Assembly: GCF_000250635.1 (NCBI RefSeq)
Contig: NC_016940.1
Coordinates: 1,970,001-2,034,000, forward strand
Direction: 5' to 3'
DNA: 64,000 bases
Source: Saprospira grandis str. Lewin
GTDB taxonomy: Bacteria > Bacteroidota > Bacteroidia > Chitinophagales > Saprospiraceae
The notes beneath the pieces are model-generated. The model was not told where the DNA came from, did no database searches, and saw only the letters and a program-made list of their open reading frames with translations. How positions within the stretch are numbered: the stretch's first letter is position 1; each line of letters opens with the position of its first letter. The position numbers and the translations under genes are program-made. Positions 35,612 through 46,008 of the stretch are shown here, piece by piece.

Positions 35612-35810
35612 CGCCTAGGGACAAGCCCCTAGGCTAACCCAATGGAGCCAGCCCTCTACGAGGGCCTAAATCATTGATAAACAACACCTTATTCAGTTGT
35701 CATCGCAGAGAAAAACCTCATCCAAAGGCCCTCTTTAGAGGGCTGTCTGAAAAAGCTAGCCTAGGGGCTTGTCCCTAGGCAGCAAAAAGGAGAAATACAA
35801 AGCACTACAG
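35612..35810 (+). mobile_element. MITE-like fragments, copy 3
   Basis: The MITE interior palindrome CCTAGGGACAAGCCCCTAGG occurs at 35612-35631, and its reverse at about 35761-35780, followed by the same AGCAAAAAGGAGAA / CACTACAGTGGG right part as copy 2. The left end is missing. Between them is a short GAGGG/CCCTC palindrome. Confidence 0.5.
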
Positions 35811-35869
35811 TGGGAACTAATAAGCCAAGAGCAGCATTCTAGCTCTCCGAATAAGTAAAAAAGAGAATA

Positions 35870-36211
35870 ATGGAAACAAGTGTGATTTTAATCTTCTCTA
35901 TTTTAGAAGATTTCGTAAAATGACAAAAAGAGGTATCTGCCTTTAAGCTTTATCATGGAGCTAATATAGATTTAGTTTCTATTCATGCTCAGGATGATCC
36001 CAATATTGATGATACTTGGTATGGCGGGTCTAAATATATGGCTCAACATATTTTAATGGGTGCCTATAAATCCCTAGAGATTGATAAATTCATTGCTCAT
36101 CTAAAAACTGAGGTAAATTGGGAAGAACCTGAAGAGGTTCAGCTACTGGTTTATGATAATAGAACTGGAGATGAAACCTATAGACTCATCAATATTTTTG
36201 AGGCAAAATAG
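35870..36211 (+). pseudogene. Near copy of the 31.1-kb small gene, broken by one TGA codon
   Basis: Translation aligns without gaps to the gene at 31131-31472 over all 113 codons, but codon 18 (35921-35923) is TGA where the intact copy has AGA (Arg). Other differences are scattered and mostly conservative, and the copy keeps its terminator. It is either a recent nonsense mutation or a sequencing error; a reading-through product is less likely. Confidence 0.75.
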
Positions 36212-36223
36212 ATGTAGCCCCTA

Positions 36224-36256
36224 GCGGCAGTTGATTAAATCAACTGCCGCTTTTTT
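36224..36256 (+). terminator. Terminator behind the pseudogene
   Basis: A perfect 12-bp hairpin (GCGGCAGTTGAT and complement, loop TAA) followed by T6. Confidence 0.9.
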
Positions 36257-36259
36257 CGG

Positions 36260-36394
36260 TTTTGCAGGGCCGAAGGCCCGCAGGCCTAGGGGCCTGAAAG
36301 GGTGGCCGAAGGCCAGACCAAAGCCCGAAGGGCTGAAGGGCCGAGCAGACCTGCGAGCCCTGCAAGGGCCCGGCCGCCGAAGGCGGCAGGCCCC
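36260..36394 (-). repeat. Family A structured repeat, copy 13 (-)
   Basis: Core 36283-36394; tail hairpin from about 36265. Almost identical to copies 4 and 11. Closing pair GGCCT/AGGCC. Confidence 0.9.
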
Positions 36395-36434
36395 AAAAAA
36401 AAGAGACGCTCCTTATCAAAAAGAAGCGTCTCTT
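36393..36434 (-). terminator. Terminator of atpC
   Basis: AAGAGACGCT (36401-36410) and AGCGTCTCTT (36425-36434), followed on the minus strand by a T run that merges with the family A head. Confidence 0.85.
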
Positions 36435-36455
36435 ATGGGAGAGTGGAAAGGCGGT

Positions 36456-36695
36456 CTACTCTTGGACGAGCAGAGAAACCTTATTATCGAGTACCTCGAT
36501 AAATCCGCTTTGGATAGCGAGTTCTTGCTTACCCCCTTCCTGGGCCAAAAAGCTCACATCGCCAGCCTGCAAAGAGGCCACAATAGCGGCGTGATTTTCT
36601 AGCACCTCAAATTCTCCATCTACACCAGGCACCGTAATGCTGCTGATTTTGCCTTCAAAAACTTTCTTATCTGGCGTCAATACAATGAGTTCCAT
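36456..36695 (-). CDS. atpC: F-type ATP synthase epsilon subunit, N-terminal beta domain only
   Basis: The 79-residue protein covers only the beta-sandwich half of epsilon (LIVLTPDKKVFEGKISSITVPGVDGEFEVLENHA), as is usual in this phylum; the C-terminal helical part that inhibits ATP hydrolysis in other bacteria is absent. It follows atpD by 78 bp with a hairpin between them. Confidence 0.9.
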   Translation of the reverse strand: MELIVLTPDKKVFEGKISSITVPGVDGEFEVLENHAAIVASLQAGDVSFLAQEGGKQELAIQSGFIEVLDNKVSLLVQE

Positions 36696-36719
36696 AATAA
36701 TATCTTGTATGATGGCCTA

Positions 36720-36754
36720 AAAAAATTAGCCGCGGCCGAAGCAGCCACGGCTAA
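36720..36754 (-). terminator. Hairpin between atpD and atpC, possible partial terminator
   Basis: TTAGCCG-c-GGC and GCC-a-CGGCTAA arms (36726-36736, 36744-36754) with a loop of 7, followed by T6 on the minus strand. It lies between two genes that should share a transcript, so it may reduce atpC expression relative to atpD. Confidence 0.6.
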
Positions 36755-36773
36755 GATCTATTTATCTATTGGA

Positions 36774-38324
<1,551 letters not shown>

Positions 38325-38336
38325 CTAAAATCAGCG

Positions 38337-38365
38337 CAAAGATAGGCCTTTATCATAAAAACAAA
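38337..38365 (-). promoter_or_regulatory. Promoter of atpDC
   Basis: On the minus strand TTTG (38365-38362), a 17-bp spacer and TATCTTTG (38344-38337) fit the phylum consensus; the leader would be about 48 nt. Confidence 0.6.
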
Positions 38366-38708
38366 AAAATAAAGCCCCTATTCGCCTGCTCTAACTGCTT
38401 GTTTTTCTATGTAATAGTAGGCCTACAGAAGAAAATTAGGATTGAAAAGCCCAAACAGAATATTTTTAGGGCTAAAAATCGCAAACAGAATAAATAACGG
38501 CCAGCTAGGCTTTAGCGGGCCAGCTTTGTTAATGATTAGGCGGTTTAATAATATGGGAGTCCTCTTTTGTATAACTTTTTTACAATTTATTAAAGAGCCA
38601 AAGCCCCTCCTTTGTGTTGATTATCACAACGGAACAGCCTTAAAAGCTCTTCTTTTGAGACAAGAAAATACTACTTCATAATTACACCAACTAAAAGTAT
38701 ATATCATT
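38366..38708. other. Intergenic region between atpD and cydA
   Basis: About 340 bp of A/T-rich DNA with no supported gene. It holds a CRP/FNR-type site upstream of cydA. The short frame 38442-38681 crosses that site and has no sequence support as a gene. Confidence 0.6.
38612..38629. promoter_or_regulatory. CRP/FNR-family binding-site-like palindrome upstream of cydA
   Basis: TTGTGTTGATTATCACAA has 5-bp inverted arms and the core TGTGT-N6-TCACA, one base from the CRP consensus. It lies 80 bp upstream of cydA, an oxidase gene often under oxygen control. Confidence 0.45.
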
Positions 38709-40088
38709 ATGGGAGACCTACTTGCAGCCCGTTTACAGATGGCTTTTTCTTTGGGGTTTCACATCATCTTTGCCTGTGTGGGTATGGCCATGCCTTTCCT
38801 GATGGCTATTGCGCACTGGCGCTACATCAAAACTGGAGATGCTGTGTATAAGGACCTCAGTAAAGCTTGGTCTAAAGGGGTGGCGATCTTTTTTGCCACA
38901 GGTGCGGTTTCGGGCACCGTTTTATCATTTGAGTTGGGCCTACTCTGGCCCGAATTTATGGAGCATGCCGGCCCTATCTTCGGAATGCCCTTTTCTTTAG
39001 AGGGAACCGCCTTTTTTATTGAGGCGATTGCTCTCGGCCTTTTTCTTTATGGTTGGGGAAAAATCCCCAAATGGATTCACTGGAGCTCTGGCCTTGTGGT
39101 CGGTATTTCTGGGGTGGCCTCTGGTATTTTGGTCGTTGCGGCCAATGCCTGGATGAATAGCCCCACGGGTTTCGATTATGATCCCTTAACTAATACCTAT
39201 AGTAATATTGACCCCATTGCGGCTATGTTTAATCCCGCCTGGTTTACCCAAGCCCTACACATGATTTTAGCCGCATTTACGGCTACGGGCTTTGCTGTAG
39301 CAGGAGTTCACGCCTTTTTGCTGATCCGCAAACCCGCCAACCGCTTTCACCAACAAGCTATGCGCATTGCGCTACTAGTGGGTGGAATTGCCGCTTTTCT
39401 ACAACCCATTAGTGGCGATATTTCGGCCAAGGATGTGGCCGTCCGCCAACCCGCTAAATTGGCCGCTATGGAGGCCCACTTTCATACCGAGGAATATGCC
39501 GGCCTATTGATTGGCGGTATTCCCAATGAGGAAACTGGCGAGGTGCATTATGGCATCAAAATCCCTGGCCTATTGAGCTTTTTGGCCCATGGCGACTTTA
39601 AGCAAGAGGTGGTGGGATTAGACCAAATTCCAGAGGATGAACGCCCCCCTGTGGCCGTTACTCACTTCGCTTTCCAAATTATGGTGGGCGCAGGGACCTT
39701 CCTCATGATGGTCGCTTTTCTCTACTTTTTTGCCCAACGCTTCCGCCCCCGCTGGCTGGGACACAAAAACTTCCTTTGGCTGGTCGCGCTTAGCACGCCC
39801 CTAGGAATGTTGGCCGTAGAAGCGGGCTGGACCGTCACCGAGGTCGGCCGCCAACCCTGGATTATCAACGGAATTATGCGGACCAAAGAGGCCGTTACGC
39901 CTATGCCAGGTATTCAATATTCTTTCTATACGGTGGTCGTTGTTTATACGCTTTTGGCCGTTTTGGTGAGCTGGCTCATGAAACGACAGGTCCAAACCCT
40001 AGCCCAAAACTACGATAGTATGGATGAGGAAATTGACCTCAGCCAGAATAAAGCAAATACCAAAACAGAAGTTATAGAAGAATTATAG
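38709..40088 (+). CDS. cydA: Cytochrome bd oxidase subunit I
   Basis: CydA binds the three hemes of the bd quinol oxidase, which reduces oxygen with high affinity at the inner membrane. The 459 residues include the heme His near the N-terminus (LGFHIIFACVG), the GRQPW motif near the end (EVGRQPWII) and about nine membrane helices. The loop after the sixth helix is short (GLLSFLAHGDFKQEV), so it belongs to the short Q-loop sub-family. cydB follows 22 bp downstream. Confidence 0.95.
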   Translation: MGDLLAARLQMAFSLGFHIIFACVGMAMPFLMAIAHWRYIKTGDAVYKDLSKAWSKGVAIFFATGAVSGTVLSFELGLLWPEFMEHAGPIFGMPFSLEGTAFFIEAIALGLFLYGWGKIPKWIHWSSGLVVGISGVASGILVVAANAWMNSPTGFDYDPLTNTYSNIDPIAAMFNPAWFTQALHMILAAFTATGFAVAGVHAFLLIRKPANRFHQQAMRIALLVGGIAAFLQPISGDISAKDVAVRQPAKLAAMEAHFHTEEYAGLLIGGIPNEETGEVHYGIKIPGLLSFLAHGDFKQEVVGLDQIPEDERPPVAVTHFAFQIMVGAGTFLMMVAFLYFFAQRFRPRWLGHKNFLWLVALSTPLGMLAVEAGWTVTEVGRQPWIINGIMRTKEAVTPMPGIQYSFYTVVVVYTLLAVLVSWLMKRQVQTLAQNYDSMDEEIDLSQNKANTKTEVIEEL

Positions 40089-40110
40089 CTCCTCCAAAAG
40101 ACCGATTTTT

Positions 40111-41127
40111 ATGTTTATGTATATTGTCGTGCTGAGCTTCCTGCTCCTTTCTTTGCTCCTCTATGCCCTCTTGGGCGGAGCCGATTTTGGCGCCGGTGTG
40201 ATTCAGCTTTTATCTACTACGCCCAAGGCCGAAAAAGTAATCGGCCGGGCCATTGGCCCCATCTGGGAGGCCAACCATATGTGGCTGGTGATTGCTGTGG
40301 TGATTAGCTTTATGGGCTTTCCCGCTATCTTTAAGGTGGTTTCTACCGCCCTGCATATCCCCGTTTTTATTCTGCTGCTGGGCATTATTTTCCGAGGAAC
40401 AGCCTACGCCTTTAAACATTATGATGCCATTAAGGACGAAAAAAGCCAGTTGATGTATCATCGGGTCTTTGTCTGGGGTAGCCTTGTGTCTACACTCTTT
40501 ATCGGCATTACCTTTGGCGCAATGAGCCTAGGCAAAATTGACCCCAATGCCGCCGATTTCTATACCGGATATATTGCGCCTTGGTTCAATTTCTTCTCCA
40601 TCAGTGTGGGCTTTCTTACTACAGCGCTTTTCGCTTTTCTAGCCGCCGTTTATCTTATTGGCGAAAATGAAGACCCCGAGGTCAAGGATTTCTTTATTGC
40701 TAAGGCCTGGAAGTGGCTATTGGCTTCTGTAGCTATTGGTATAGTCGTTTTTGTTGCGGCCTATGTCGATGGTCTCCCTCTTTTCAATGAGTTGATTAGC
40801 AGCCCGCTCAGTATGTTGGCCATAGGCTTTGCCGCTGGCTCTTTGCCCCTTATGTTTAGCACCATCCGCAAAGGGAAGGTGGTCCTTGCTCGCCTAATGG
40901 CTGGCGCCCAAACGGTCCTTATTCTTGGCGCTTGGTTGCTCTTGCATTATCCGCACGCCATTATGCTCAGCAATGGGGGCAGCCTAGACCTCTATGATAG
41001 CCGCGCCCCCGATGCCACCTTGGCCGTGCTCGGCTGGGCCCTCCTTTTGGGCTCGCTCTTTATTCTACCGGCCCTAGGCTATCTTTATGTAGTCTTCAAA
41101 GGCCATGGTCCCGAAGAAAGCATTTAA
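40111..41127 (+). CDS. cydB: Cytochrome bd oxidase subunit II
   Basis: The 338-residue CydB partner has about eight membrane helices and the family opening LLGGADFGAGVIQLL and GPIWEANHMWLV motifs. Two ATGs (40111, 40117) are possible starts. It shares a transcript with cydA and is closed by a hairpin terminator about 20 bp downstream. No cydX is evident between or after. Confidence 0.93.
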   Translation: MFMYIVVLSFLLLSLLLYALLGGADFGAGVIQLLSTTPKAEKVIGRAIGPIWEANHMWLVIAVVISFMGFPAIFKVVSTALHIPVFILLLGIIFRGTAYAFKHYDAIKDEKSQLMYHRVFVWGSLVSTLFIGITFGAMSLGKIDPNAADFYTGYIAPWFNFFSISVGFLTTALFAFLAAVYLIGENEDPEVKDFFIAKAWKWLLASVAIGIVVFVAAYVDGLPLFNELISSPLSMLAIGFAAGSLPLMFSTIRKGKVVLARLMAGAQTVLILGAWLLLHYPHAIMLSNGGSLDLYDSRAPDATLAVLGWALLLGSLFILPALGYLYVVFKGHGPEESI

Positions 41128-41147
41128 TTTTTCATAAGCAGCTTTAC

Positions 41148-41185
41148 AGCCCTATTCTTGCTCCTCAAGAATGGGGCTTTTTTTT
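41148..41185 (+). terminator. Terminator of cydAB
   Basis: Arms 41148-41160 and 41166-41178 (one G-T pair) followed by T8; the T run directly abuts the head of family A copy 14. Confidence 0.9.
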
Positions 41186-41301
41186 GGGGCCTCCTGCCTA
41201 CGGCAGGCGCTACGTTTCGCAGCTCGCAGGTCTGCTCGGCCCTTCGCAGGCTTTGCCTGCTCGGTCTGGCCCTGTGGGCCACTGCTGCACATCGCTAGGC
41301 C
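41186..41301 (+). repeat. Family A structured repeat, copy 14 (+)
   Basis: First hairpin CCTGCC-tac-GGCAGG, second CAGGC-ttt-GCCTG, third GCCC-tgt-GGGC; closing pair GGCCT/AGGCC. Confidence 0.9.
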
Positions 41302-41416
41302 GCTCATCCTTTGGTTTTCAGGCTAGCCGTTTTGCTTCGGCCCCAAAATTTTTATGGCTTAAAAAAGCATTCTTTTAGCTTTGCCTTTATTTACAGCTAA
41401 ACAATTGGTATTAAAG

Positions 41417-42388
41417 ATGAGACTCCTTTTTTTCCTCCTGTTTTCTTTTTCCCTTCATGCCCAAACTAGCTCCTACTTTCTATTTGATGAGGAAAGCCAA
41501 AGCCCCATTCCCTACACTAGCCTTAGCTTAAAGGATCATAGTCAGCATTGGAGTACAGATAGTTTGGGCCAACTAACTATTGCAGCAAAATTTCAACAAG
41601 ATAGCCTTTTTGTCCGTAGCCTTAACTACCCCAATGCAGCCATTATCTTAGCTCATCTGCATACAGATACCATTTGGTTAAGCCCCCAAACTCATCAATT
41701 AGAAGGGATTACCATTAAGGCCAAAAAAGCAAAGAAGAAACGCATCCGCCCTAAAGGAAAAACGGTAAAAGCCTACTACTCTTTGAATAAATTTAGCTCT
41801 GATAATACTCGTTATCTTAGGCAGCGGAAGGCCAGATATTTTGAAAACAGAGAACAAAAGACAGGCTATCTAACAGAAATTGCCTTTGATGTAATCAATA
41901 AAAGAGGTTGGGAAAATGCTTTTAGACTTTGGATTTATAGTCATCAAGATAGTGTTCCGGGCCAAGCAATCAGTCCCCCCATTGACTTTATTCCCGAACA
42001 AAAAAACGCTTGGCAAAAATGCAATCTTCAAGATTACCGAATAGAAGTACCTAAGAATGGCTTTTGGGTAGTTGTAGAAGCCGTTAAAGATTCTGCTCAT
42101 CTAGAGGCGCCCTCTTATTCGGCCAAAGACACCACAATTACCGACTTAGAGCGATGGCGAGTTCGTACTGACCAAGACGGTCATGTAATTTCTTATCACA
42201 GGCGGCATCGAACAGGACTTAGAACAGAGCTGCTAAAGTCTCCTTATTGTAGTAGTTACGCTTTTCAAAGCTACACAACCAAAGGCCCCCAACAGCCTTT
42301 AGCCTGGCAAACAAGCTGTATTTATCATGATACCAAAGAATATAAAATCTCCTGTATCAAAATGAAAGCTTGGGTTTATTGGGATTGA
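41417..42388 (+). CDS. Exported protein with carboxypeptidase-D-regulatory-like domain
   Basis: The 323-residue product has a signal peptide (MRLLFFLLFSFSLHA) and a carboxypeptidase-D regulatory-like beta sandwich at about 18-95 (FDEESQSPIPYTSLSLKD, LEGITIKAK). The rest (KKRIRPKGKTVKAYYSL and a tail with scattered Tyr and Trp) is not a family I know. The start at 41417 gives the signal peptide; an upstream TTG in frame does not. No partner gene is adjacent. Confidence 0.6.
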   Translation: MRLLFFLLFSFSLHAQTSSYFLFDEESQSPIPYTSLSLKDHSQHWSTDSLGQLTIAAKFQQDSLFVRSLNYPNAAIILAHLHTDTIWLSPQTHQLEGITIKAKKAKKKRIRPKGKTVKAYYSLNKFSSDNTRYLRQRKARYFENREQKTGYLTEIAFDVINKRGWENAFRLWIYSHQDSVPGQAISPPIDFIPEQKNAWQKCNLQDYRIEVPKNGFWVVVEAVKDSAHLEAPSYSAKDTTITDLERWRVRTDQDGHVISYHRRHRTGLRTELLKSPYCSSYAFQSYTTKGPQQPLAWQTSCIYHDTKEYKISCIKMKAWVYWD

Positions 42389-42483
42389 ATGATGGCTTTT
42401 TGGCCTTTGAGCAGTAGCTAAAAACAGAACAGTAAGAAAATATTCTTTTCTACGGTTTTGCAGGCGGCCAAACTAGTTCATTT

Positions 42484-42556
42484 CATGTGGGTTTTAACCC
42501 TCATTCATATATCATTGCGCAGCAATACCACTCTTGCTGTAGGTTTCAACCTACAG
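42484..42556 (-). repeat. Three-hairpin palindrome module B, copy 2
   Basis: In reverse order to copy 1: GTGGGTTTTAACCCTCAT (near 42486), ATTGC-gca-GCAAT-type hairpin (42513-42525) and CTGTAGGTTTCAACCTACAG (42537-42556). It lies on the tail side of family A copy 15. Confidence 0.75.
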
Positions 42557-42577
42557 TAAAAAGGAGCGAAGCGACGC

Positions 42578-42698
42578 GGCTGAGGGATGGACAGCAGGGC
42601 CGCCGCAGGCGGCAGACCAAAGCGCTGAAAGCGCTGCAGGGCCGAGCGAACAGCGAGCTGCGAAACAGCCCGACCCGAGCGAAGCGAGTGGGCAGCCC
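42578..42698 (-). repeat. Family A structured repeat, copy 15 (-)
   Basis: The head CAGCCCC (plus-strand reading) adjoins the stop codon of the helicase gene with no gap. Closing pair GGCTG/CAGCC. The first hairpin shares its GAGCGAAGCGAG sequence with copy 1. Confidence 0.9.
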
Positions 42699-45600
42699 CT
42701 AATCATCCAAGGCTTCTACTTCCTCATCTCGGAAACTGCTAGGAATCTGCTGATGCTGTACAAAATTGCACCATTTACAGTCTTTTTTCTGACAGCCCTC
42801 GGCAAATTCATGCCGCTTAATTTTGGCGTAGACCTCCTGCACCAATTCGCCCATATTGGCCAGATCCTCTGCATGGATGTCCATTTCTTTTTCGGGAAAA
42901 TGCCCCGCTTCATTGGGACTGATATAGTCAATTTCAGCAGAAATGGCCCGCCCCTCGATCTGTCTAGAGCTCTCTAAAAGTAGGGCGTAAAAGACCAGCT
43001 GCCGATAGTAATTGCCGCCCAAAGGGTTGCGTTTATGCGGCTTTCTGAAGCGCTTCTCTTCTAGCTTTCCCGTTTTGTAATCAACGATATGCCAAAGGCT
43101 ACTGCCCTTTTCTACCTGCACCAATTTATCGATGTTTCCCGTTAGGGGCACGCCCTTGTATTGGGTGCCATAAAAGGACTGTTCTAGCAAGATTTTTTTG
43201 TCCAACTCCTGCCCAAAACGCTCTTGTCGCTGCTCATAATAGCGCTTGAGGTATTTGAGGCCCAAATCGAGGGCTTCCTCATAGGCTCTTTGGCTAAATA
43301 GCAGCCGCTTCATCTCCAAACGCTCTTCAAAAAGAGAGACAAAAGCGGGCAAAGAAGGCAGCCGCAGCCGCGCATTATTTTGCCCCTGCCGCAAAAGTTC
43401 TTCTAGGGCCTCATGCACCGCCTGCCCATAAAGCGCCTCCACGCTTTGGCTGGCCGGCAGACGCAACACCCGCTGAAAATAAAAGCTCAAAGGGCAATTG
43501 AGGTAGGCATTTAGGGCCGTTACACTCAAACGGAAATCTTCCAGTTGGGCCGCAATTGTGGCCGGATCGACCAAAAGTTCTTGGGGTAAACGCTCGGGCA
43601 AATACTGCAAAAACTGATGGCGATATTGCTGCAAAGTAGAAGCCGGCAGCTGTACTTGCTGCTCTTCTAGTTCTGCATCAATCATCAAATCATCGACAAA
43701 AGAGAGGCGCTTACAAGATTTTCCTTGGCTGTCATTAGCATGGTAGGAGATCCGCAAATAGGCCCTAGAACGTGTCATGGCCACATAAAATAAGCGGCGA
43801 CTGGCCTCTTCTTGGTCCAAAACCGCATGGGCCTGCGATAAGTTATCGGGTAATTTGAACTTCTTGATGCTTCGGCGGCTATTCGGCCCCCAAGTTCCAT
43901 CCAAACAATGCAGCATAAAGACATACTGAAACTCTAGGCCCTTAGAGGCATGAGCGGTCAGTAATTGCACCCCATCTTCGGCATAGCGGCTATGCGTCAT
44001 GGGCAAGCGCAGCTGATTGTCTTTCATGCGCTGGATCAGCTCCAAAAGGCCCCATAAATTAAGCTCCTCTTTTCGCTCTGACTCCCTGCGGACAAAGTCG
44101 AAAAAAGTGTTGAGCAAGCCCAAATACCAATCTTTTTCTGCGGCTTCACTGGCGTACTGCAATAGGCCCGATCGGTTAAATAACAGCTCCATCAACCGAC
44201 TGAGCGGCTCATTGACCGACCAGCCCGTGGCCTCATCAAAAAACTCGACCAAAGCCCTGATTTTTTCGGGGGCAATGAGCCGCAGTTCTGTCAAATCGGG
44301 AGCCATCTGCAGCAGGTCCCGCCAAGCTAAGGGCTCTTTTTCCTTGGCCAGATAACGGCGGCGGTTTTCCCGCACCATATAGTTGACCAACTTGCGTCGG
44401 TCGCTGGCCAAAATGGGAATAAACTGAAAGTGCAAGAGCTCATAAAGGTATTCTTCTCCCGAATAAGGTTGCTCAAATTCTAAGGCCAAATACTCCAACA
44501 GCAGCAAGAAGTTCTTAATCAAACTCTCTTCTAAAATATTGATTTGCCGCTTGGTCTGATAGGGAATTTCGGCCTGCTCCAATAGACGGATCAGGTCCTG
44601 AGACTGCCGGTGGCGAGCGTAAATAATGGCCACCTCCGCCAGGTTTTGCTTTTCGGCTTGGAGCTGCTTGATCTTTTCAACAATGGCGACTTCTTCCTCA
44701 AAAGCTGTAGGGTATTGCTGTAGTTCTAGCTCTATTTCTTCGCCCTGCTTAAAGGGGCGGCGCGCCCTGAGTTTTTTGTCCAGCTCCAAGGCCTCCAACA
44801 AAGAAATAATGCGCAATTCATTATGGTCGATCAGGGCTTTGGAGGCATCCAAAATCTCTTGACTCGAGCGGTAGTTGTCTTGCAACATGACCAAGCTCAG
44901 GCCATTTTGATAGCGCTCAAAAAAGTCGATCAGGTTTTTTACCCTAGCTCCCTGAAACTCAAAAATAGATTGGTCGTCATCGCCCACAATAAAGATATTG
45001 GGCTGCTCCCAAAAGCCAATGAGCTGCATCAAAATCTGATTTTGCGCCCCATTGGTATCCTGAAATTCATCGACCAAGATATAGAGATATTGTTCTTGAT
45101 AGCGCAACAGCAACTCCTCCTGTTCGGGGTCCAAAAAGGCCCGCAACACCCAAAGAATCATGTCGGCATAGTCGTAACAACTGGCCTCTTCCATCAAAAA
45201 CTCATATTCCTCAAAGAGGGCAGCGGCAGACAATAGCCGTTGCATCCGCTCTTTTTCCTCCTGATAGGCCTTGAGTTTGAGATCGCCCTTTTTATAGTTG
45301 CTACCATTTCGCTGATAGCGATACTTTTTATCCTCCTTGATATAATCGAGATAATCCTCAATTTTTTCTTGGACCAGCTCGAGGGTCCAGCCCTCTGTTT
45401 TCATCAACTGAAACAGCCGCAGCAATTGGCCCTCATAGCGATAAGGTTGGCGGCGAGAGCGACGCAAAGGATGATCGGGCTCCAAACCATCTAGCAATTG
45501 ACGAGCAAAATCAATCTGCTCTAGTTCCGTGGCCAATTGCCAGTTTTTCTGCCCAAAGTTATCGGGGTTTTCAAGGATGACCTTATTGCAAAAAGAGTGA

Positions 45601-45908
45601 AAGGTATAAATATGAATGCGGTAGGCCTCTGGACCAATAAATTCCAATAATCGCTGACGCATGGCCTGCACGCCCGCATCCGTAAAGGTCAAACAAAGAA
45701 TGTTGTAGGGTCGGCTATCGGTCTGCAAGAGAATTTGCCCAATCCGCGCCGCCAAAATATGCGTTTTGCCCGTCCCTGGCCCAGCAATCGTCATCACGGG
45801 CCCTTCAATCTGCTCCACGGCCGCCCGCTGCGAATCATTGAGCTGCTTCATAATTTTTTCAAAGCGACGATGATAAAGCGACTGCTGATAAGATAATTTG
45901 GGGGCCAT
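42699..45908 (-). CDS. UvrD/PcrA-like helicase fused to a RecB/Cas4-like nuclease with an iron-sulfur Cys set
   Basis: The 1069-residue protein couples a superfamily 1A 3'-5' DNA helicase to a PD-(D/E)XK nuclease. The helicase shows Walker A AGPGTGKTH, Walker B LVDEFQDTN, motif III/IV QDNYRSS and motif V/VI THASKGLEFQYVF and VAMTRSRAYLR. The nuclease has the IDKLVQVEKG...IVDYKTGK active-site block near 955-980, and four cysteines (LNCPLSF; CQKKDCKWC) that in AddB and Cas4-like enzymes hold a 4Fe-4S cluster. Likely repair of broken ends. No partner subunit is adjacent. Confidence 0.88.
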   Translation of the reverse strand: MAPKLSYQQSLYHRRFEKIMKQLNDSQRAAVEQIEGPVMTIAGPGTGKTHILAARIGQILLQTDSRPYNILCLTFTDAGVQAMRQRLLEFIGPEAYRIHIYTFHSFCNKVILENPDNFGQKNWQLATELEQIDFARQLLDGLEPDHPLRRSRRQPYRYEGQLLRLFQLMKTEGWTLELVQEKIEDYLDYIKEDKKYRYQRNGSNYKKGDLKLKAYQEEKERMQRLLSAAALFEEYEFLMEEASCYDYADMILWVLRAFLDPEQEELLLRYQEQYLYILVDEFQDTNGAQNQILMQLIGFWEQPNIFIVGDDDQSIFEFQGARVKNLIDFFERYQNGLSLVMLQDNYRSSQEILDASKALIDHNELRIISLLEALELDKKLRARRPFKQGEEIELELQQYPTAFEEEVAIVEKIKQLQAEKQNLAEVAIIYARHRQSQDLIRLLEQAEIPYQTKRQINILEESLIKNFLLLLEYLALEFEQPYSGEEYLYELLHFQFIPILASDRRKLVNYMVRENRRRYLAKEKEPLAWRDLLQMAPDLTELRLIAPEKIRALVEFFDEATGWSVNEPLSRLMELLFNRSGLLQYASEAAEKDWYLGLLNTFFDFVRRESERKEELNLWGLLELIQRMKDNQLRLPMTHSRYAEDGVQLLTAHASKGLEFQYVFMLHCLDGTWGPNSRRSIKKFKLPDNLSQAHAVLDQEEASRRLFYVAMTRSRAYLRISYHANDSQGKSCKRLSFVDDLMIDAELEEQQVQLPASTLQQYRHQFLQYLPERLPQELLVDPATIAAQLEDFRLSVTALNAYLNCPLSFYFQRVLRLPASQSVEALYGQAVHEALEELLRQGQNNARLRLPSLPAFVSLFEERLEMKRLLFSQRAYEEALDLGLKYLKRYYEQRQERFGQELDKKILLEQSFYGTQYKGVPLTGNIDKLVQVEKGSSLWHIVDYKTGKLEEKRFRKPHKRNPLGGNYYRQLVFYALLLESSRQIEGRAISAEIDYISPNEAGHFPEKEMDIHAEDLANMGELVQEVYAKIKRHEFAEGCQKKDCKWCNFVQHQQIPSSFRDEEVEALDD

Positions 45909-46008
45909 AAGCAAAGTTAAAAGCGATCAAAAAACGGCTTTAAAGATAAGGCTTTTTAATCAGGCTGGGCCATCTGAAAGATAAATCTCTCTTTCTTATT
46001 GTTTTTTT

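Noticed and set aside
38442-38681. Open frame of 79 codons between atpD and cydA
   Set aside because: No family, no start context, and it overlaps the likely regulatory region of cydA.
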